From Cellvibrio sp. UBA7671 (GTDB lineage Bacteria; Pseudomonadota; Gammaproteobacteria; Pseudomonadales; Cellvibrionaceae): a stretch of DNA of 64,000 nt. Positions within the stretch are counted from its first letter, which is position 1; every line of letters begins with the position of its first letter. The notes under the pieces were generated by a model. It was not told the origin of the DNA and did not search any database. It saw only the letters and a list, made by a program, of their open reading frames with translations. The stretch covers positions 744,001 through 808,000 of the forward strand of contig DLHJ01000014.1 in assembly GCA_002483145.1 (NCBI GenBank), in the 5' to 3' direction. A program made the position numbers and the translations under genes. Below, piece by piece: positions 60,933 through 64,000 of this stretch.

Positions 60933-62963
60933 ATGAAAAGTTCATCAATAATTTTTACTAAATACGCAAAGACATCGTTTGCGATAAGCGCATTGGCTTA
61001 TGTAATAGCATCACCCACCTGGGCCGCATGCACCTACAAAGTCACCAACAATTGGGGCTCAGGCTTTACCGGAGAAATTACCGTCACCAACGACACTACC
61101 TCCACCGTGAATGGGTGGTCAGTATCCTGGCAAGAATCTGGCGTGAGTGTAACCAATGCGTGGAATGCGACGCTGAGTGGAGCAAATCCCTACACTGCAA
61201 GTGCATTGGGTTGGAACGCAACGCTTGCACCTAAGGCATCGGCTAGTTTTGGTTTTCAAGCAAACGGCACAGCGGGCGCACCTAAAGTGAGTGGCAGTTT
61301 GTGTGGTGCAACTACATCATCAATAGCTAGCAGTAAAACGAGCACGAGTGTTGTGAGCTCCAGTATCGCAAGCTCACGCGCTGTTAGCTCAAGTAAAGCG
61401 AGCGTAACTAGCAGTTCAAAATCATCAAGCTCTGCTGCAACATCCAGTGTTCCGAAATCGAACAGCAGCTCAAGCCTGCCCACAACATCATCATTCACTA
61501 TTCAAGAAGAACAAGCCGGATTCTGCCGTGTCGATGGTATCGCCACCGAAAATACCAATACTGGTTATACCGGCAATGGTTATACCAATAGCAACAACGC
61601 GCAGGGTTCTGCAATTGTATGGGCCGTTGATGCAACCACCAGCAGCCGTCACACACTAACCTTCCGTTTTGCTAACGGTGGAACAACAAACAGAAATGGC
61701 TCACTGTTAATTAACGGCGGTAGCAACGGCAATTACACTGTGCAATTACCTGCAACCGGCAGCTGGACCACTTGGCAAACCGCGAGCATCGAAATTGATT
61801 TGGTGCAAGGTAATAATAATGTGCAGTTATCATCACTCACTGCGGATGGTTTGGCCAATATCGATTCATTAAAAATTGAAGGCGCACAAACCAAAGCTGG
61901 TGCGTGTAGCAATGTTGCAAGCAGCAGTTCTTCGTCGGTTTCTTCAGTCGCTAAGTCCAGCTCAAGTTCATCCAGTAGTTCTCTATCAAACACGGGAACT
62001 TTGCTGACACTCGACGGTAATCCTGCTGCAAGCTGGTTGACAAAATCACGAACCAAGTGGAATGCAAGCAGAGCCGATATTGTTCTCTCTTATCAACAAA
62101 CCAACGGCGGTTGGCCAAAAAATCTGGATTACAACAGCGTGAGCGCCGGTAGCGGCGGCAGCGACAGCGGTACTATCGATAACGGCGCAACCATTACCGA
62201 AATGGTATATCTAGCTGAAATTTACAAAACTGGCAGCAACACCAAGTACCGCGATGCAGTGCGTAGAGCCGCTAACTTTTTGGTCAGTTCACAATACAGC
62301 ACCGGTGCATTGCCGCAATTTTATCCGTTAAAAGGCGGCTATGCAGACCATGCAACCTTTAACGATAACGGCATGGCTTACGCTCTCACCGTGTTGGATT
62401 TTGCTGCAAACAAACGCGCGCCTTTTGATACGGATGTATTTAATGATACAGATCGTGCAAAATTTAAAACTGCTGTAAGCAAAGGCACTGCGTATATTCT
62501 CAAAGCCCAATGGAAACAAAATGGGGTATTAACTGTGTGGTGCGCTCAACATGGTGCGACGGATTATCTGCCGAAAAAAGCACGCGCCTATGAATTGGAA
62601 TCACTCAGTGGTAGTGAATCAGTGGGCGTGCTTGCATTCCTGATGACCCAACCACAAACTGCTGAAATTGAAAAAGCAGTAAGGGCGGGCGTTGCCTGGT
62701 TCAATAGCCCCAATACTTATCTTGATGGCTACACCTATGATTCATCGCTGGCGGCGACAAACCCTATCGTTAAAAAAGCAGGCAGCAAAATGTGGTATCG
62801 CTTTTACGATTTAAATACCAACCGCGGATTTTTCAGCGATCGCGACGGCAGCAAATTCTATGATATTACCCAAATGTCGGAAGAGCGCCGCACAGGTTAT
62901 AGCTGGGGCGGGTCTTACGGGAATTCGATTATTCCATTCGCGCAAAAGGTGGGATATCTATAA
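60933..62963 (+). CDS. Secreted pectate lyase (CBM2-CBM35-PL10)
   Basis: About 676 residues from ATG 60933, which has GAGG upstream and gives a normal signal peptide (IISALAYVIASPTWA-like end); an in-frame ATG at 60909 is less likely. Order: CBM2 (about 32-128), Ser-rich linker, CBM35 (about 190-315), Ser-rich linker, PL10 (about 350-676). PL10 motifs: QQTNGGWPKNLDY, DNGATITEMVYLA and RFYDLNTNRGFFSDRDG, with RRTGYSWGG near the end. It cleaves de-esterified polygalacturonate by beta-elimination with calcium. This CBM2-CBM35-PL10 plan is the known one of Cellvibrio Pel10A. Confidence 0.93.
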   Translation: MKSSSIIFTKYAKTSFAISALAYVIASPTWAACTYKVTNNWGSGFTGEITVTNDTTSTVNGWSVSWQESGVSVTNAWNATLSGANPYTASALGWNATLAPKASASFGFQANGTAGAPKVSGSLCGATTSSIASSKTSTSVVSSSIASSRAVSSSKASVTSSSKSSSSAATSSVPKSNSSSSLPTTSSFTIQEEQAGFCRVDGIATENTNTGYTGNGYTNSNNAQGSAIVWAVDATTSSRHTLTFRFANGGTTNRNGSLLINGGSNGNYTVQLPATGSWTTWQTASIEIDLVQGNNNVQLSSLTADGLANIDSLKIEGAQTKAGACSNVASSSSSSVSSVAKSSSSSSSSSLSNTGTLLTLDGNPAASWLTKSRTKWNASRADIVLSYQQTNGGWPKNLDYNSVSAGSGGSDSGTIDNGATITEMVYLAEIYKTGSNTKYRDAVRRAANFLVSSQYSTGALPQFYPLKGGYADHATFNDNGMAYALTVLDFAANKRAPFDTDVFNDTDRAKFKTAVSKGTAYILKAQWKQNGVLTVWCAQHGATDYLPKKARAYELESLSGSESVGVLAFLMTQPQTAEIEKAVRAGVAWFNSPNTYLDGYTYDSSLAATNPIVKKAGSKMWYRFYDLNTNRGFFSDRDGSKFYDITQMSEERRTGYSWGGSYGNSIIPFAQKVGYL

Positions 62964-63016
62964 AAAATATATTGATCATTAAAGTAGCAACCTGCTAAGG
63001 AACATCCGTAGGTATG

Positions 63017-63052
63017 CAGAAAAATGCCAGAAAGTTTTCTGGCATTTTTTTT
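63017..63052 (+). terminator. Intrinsic terminator of the pectinase operon
   Basis: AAAATGCCAGAAA pairs with TTTCTGGCATTTT over a two-base loop, followed by T4 more. It lies 54 bases past the pectate lyase stop. Confidence 0.92.
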
Positions 63053-63135
63053 GCCTGATTACACTCAAAAACGATACTCTACTCGGCGAGACATATGTAA
63101 CAGACCGAAAAATTATTACTTCCGCGAGAAACATT

Positions 63136-63912
63136 ATGGACAAACATCATCGACAACCCCAACTCGATAAGAAGTTTTTGGGTGTGATCTCGCACCAGAA
63201 CCCATTAATAAAATTCATGCTGTGGATTGGCAATCGCGAATTCGCCGTTTTAATTGCCCTATTCTTCGTTTTGGTATCGCTGTGGGGATTTGTCGCCCTG
63301 ACCGAGATCGCGCTAGAAAATCATCCGCATGAATTTGATCGCGCACTGCTACTCAGTATGCGCAATGCCGCCGATGTGAGCGACCCTATCGGCCCGGGCT
63401 GGGCGGAAGAAATTGGGCGAGACTTTACGGCACTTGGTGGCAATGCCGTTTTAATACTGCTCACTATCGCCGTCGTTGGTTATCTTTTGCTAGACCGAAA
63501 ACCGCGCATGATACTAGTAGTCCTCATCGCAACACTTGGCGCACTGGGAGCTAACAATTTTCTAAAAAAAGCCATTGATCGCGACCGCCCCGATCTGGTT
63601 CCGCACGGCAGCCATGTCTACACCGCCAGCTTTCCCAGTGGCCATTCCATGCTGGCGGCAAGTACCTATCTCACGCTCGGTGCCCTTCTGGCGCAATTAC
63701 AGCGTCGCAAAATCATCAAAGCCTATATTTTAATGATATGCATCACCATCACCTTGCTGGTGGGAATAAGCAGGGTATATCTGGGAGTGCACTGGCCTAC
63801 TGATGTGCTCGCAGGCTGGGCCGCAGGTGCCGGCTGGGCAGTGTGCTGCTGGTTATTGGCTCGTTGGTTGCAAGCAAATGACGGGGGAAATAAACACTGC
63901 AAATATTGCTAA
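63136..63912 (+). CDS. PAP2-family membrane phosphatase (second copy)
   Basis: 258 residues with about six hydrophobic segments. PAP2 motifs: KKAIDRDRPDLVPH, FPSGHSMLAAS and SRVYLGVHWPTD, with catalytic residues intact. Longer than the PAP2 protein at 42.5 kb because of an N-terminal region (about 1-85) with one extra helix. It probably acts on a lipid phosphate in the membrane. The ATG follows GCGAGAAACATT. It is not related to the pectinase operon, from which it is separated by a terminator. Confidence 0.88.
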   Translation: MDKHHRQPQLDKKFLGVISHQNPLIKFMLWIGNREFAVLIALFFVLVSLWGFVALTEIALENHPHEFDRALLLSMRNAADVSDPIGPGWAEEIGRDFTALGGNAVLILLTIAVVGYLLLDRKPRMILVVLIATLGALGANNFLKKAIDRDRPDLVPHGSHVYTASFPSGHSMLAASTYLTLGALLAQLQRRKIIKAYILMICITITLLVGISRVYLGVHWPTDVLAGWAAGAGWAVCCWLLARWLQANDGGNKHCKYC

Positions 63913-64000
63913 TACTGACATTTAGTAAGCCACTATCCCAGCAGTAACACCGTATCCGTAATCCAAAAAATGAATATTTATAGCTATCGGAGGTGTGCCA

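Noticed and set aside
61310-61490. Repetitive AGC/TCA-type sequence that looks like a repeat array
   Set aside because: It encodes serine linkers of the pectate lyase; spacing is irregular and codons vary, so it is neither a CRISPR nor a microsatellite.

Overview
The window looks like chromosomal DNA of a saprophytic, plant-polysaccharide-degrading gammaproteobacterium of the Cellvibrio type. The evidence is three secreted enzymes built from CBM2, CBM10 and CBM35 modules joined by long serine linkers (a GH5 cellulase, a CE8 pectin methylesterase and a PL10 pectate lyase), together with Pseudomonas-like housekeeping loci: nadB divergent from algU-mucA-mucB-rseC, anr/fnr, sdhE-ygfX, murI, rmuC and trmA. 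The genus is an inference from domain style. No rRNA, prophage, insertion sequence or CRISPR array was seen.

Layout. 0-4.2 kb: the end of a DUF1853-like gene, a double cyclic-nucleotide-binding/rhodanese protein, a PLP desulfhydrase/deaminase and a coiled-coil protein. 4.4-5 kb: a 27-residue acidic micro-ORF and tRNA-Asp and tRNA-Val. 5.2-12.5 kb: an orphan histidine kinase, a lipoprotein, trmA, an acetyltransferase, a DUF2489 protein, rmuC, murI and a CBS-pair protein. 12.8-20.7 kb: a hexuronate-type MFS transporter and an AddB/AddA-like nuclease-helicase pair. 21-25 kb: an operon of a DUF3429 membrane protein, an ADP-ribosylglycohydrolase-family protein and a renalase-like FAD oxidoreductase, then a DUF3592 protein and a DJ-1/PfpI protein. 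25-30 kb: a Pit phosphate transporter, a beta-lactamase-fold lipoprotein, and a sigma-factor operon in which two genes are frameshifted at CG-repeat tracts. 30-39.5 kb: a cold-shock protein, a trifunctional LplT-PlsC-acyl-ACP synthetase, anr/fnr, DUF4202, SirB2, trhO, bolA and small genes. 39.5-45 kb: a REP-like hairpin pair, galK-galT, dgkA, a PAP2 phosphatase, a glycosyltransferase and arfB. 44.6-53.8 kb: the AlgU stress operon, nadB, sdhE/ygfX, a diguanylate cyclase with a periplasmic beta-rich domain, ygfZ and an HDOD protein. 53.8-56.4 kb: an integron-type gene-cassette array with no integrase. 56.7-63 kb: the cellulase/pectinase cluster. 63.1-63.9 kb: a second PAP2 protein.

How the genes fit together. 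The CE8 esterase removes methyl groups from pectin, PL10 then cleaves the de-esterified polygalacturonate, and the ExuT-like permease at 12.8-14.2 kb could import hexuronates. galK/galT would handle galactose from side chains, and GH5 attacks beta-glucan. AlgU with its anti-sigma regulators MucA/MucB controls the envelope stress response, and an AlgU-type promoter sits upstream of algU itself.

The least ordinary stretch is 53.8-56.4 kb. Five minus-strand ORFs of unknown function are separated by attC-like sites with conserved core boxes (GCCTAAC/GTTAGGC-type) and large imperfect inverted repeats. Three ORF stop codons lie inside the attC box, and no integrase gene is present. This is a cluster of attC sites lacking an integrase. 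The second notable signal is a pair of identical-phase frameshifts, both in short CG-dinucleotide tracts, in the sigma-factor gene and the DUF3106-type gene of the same operon.
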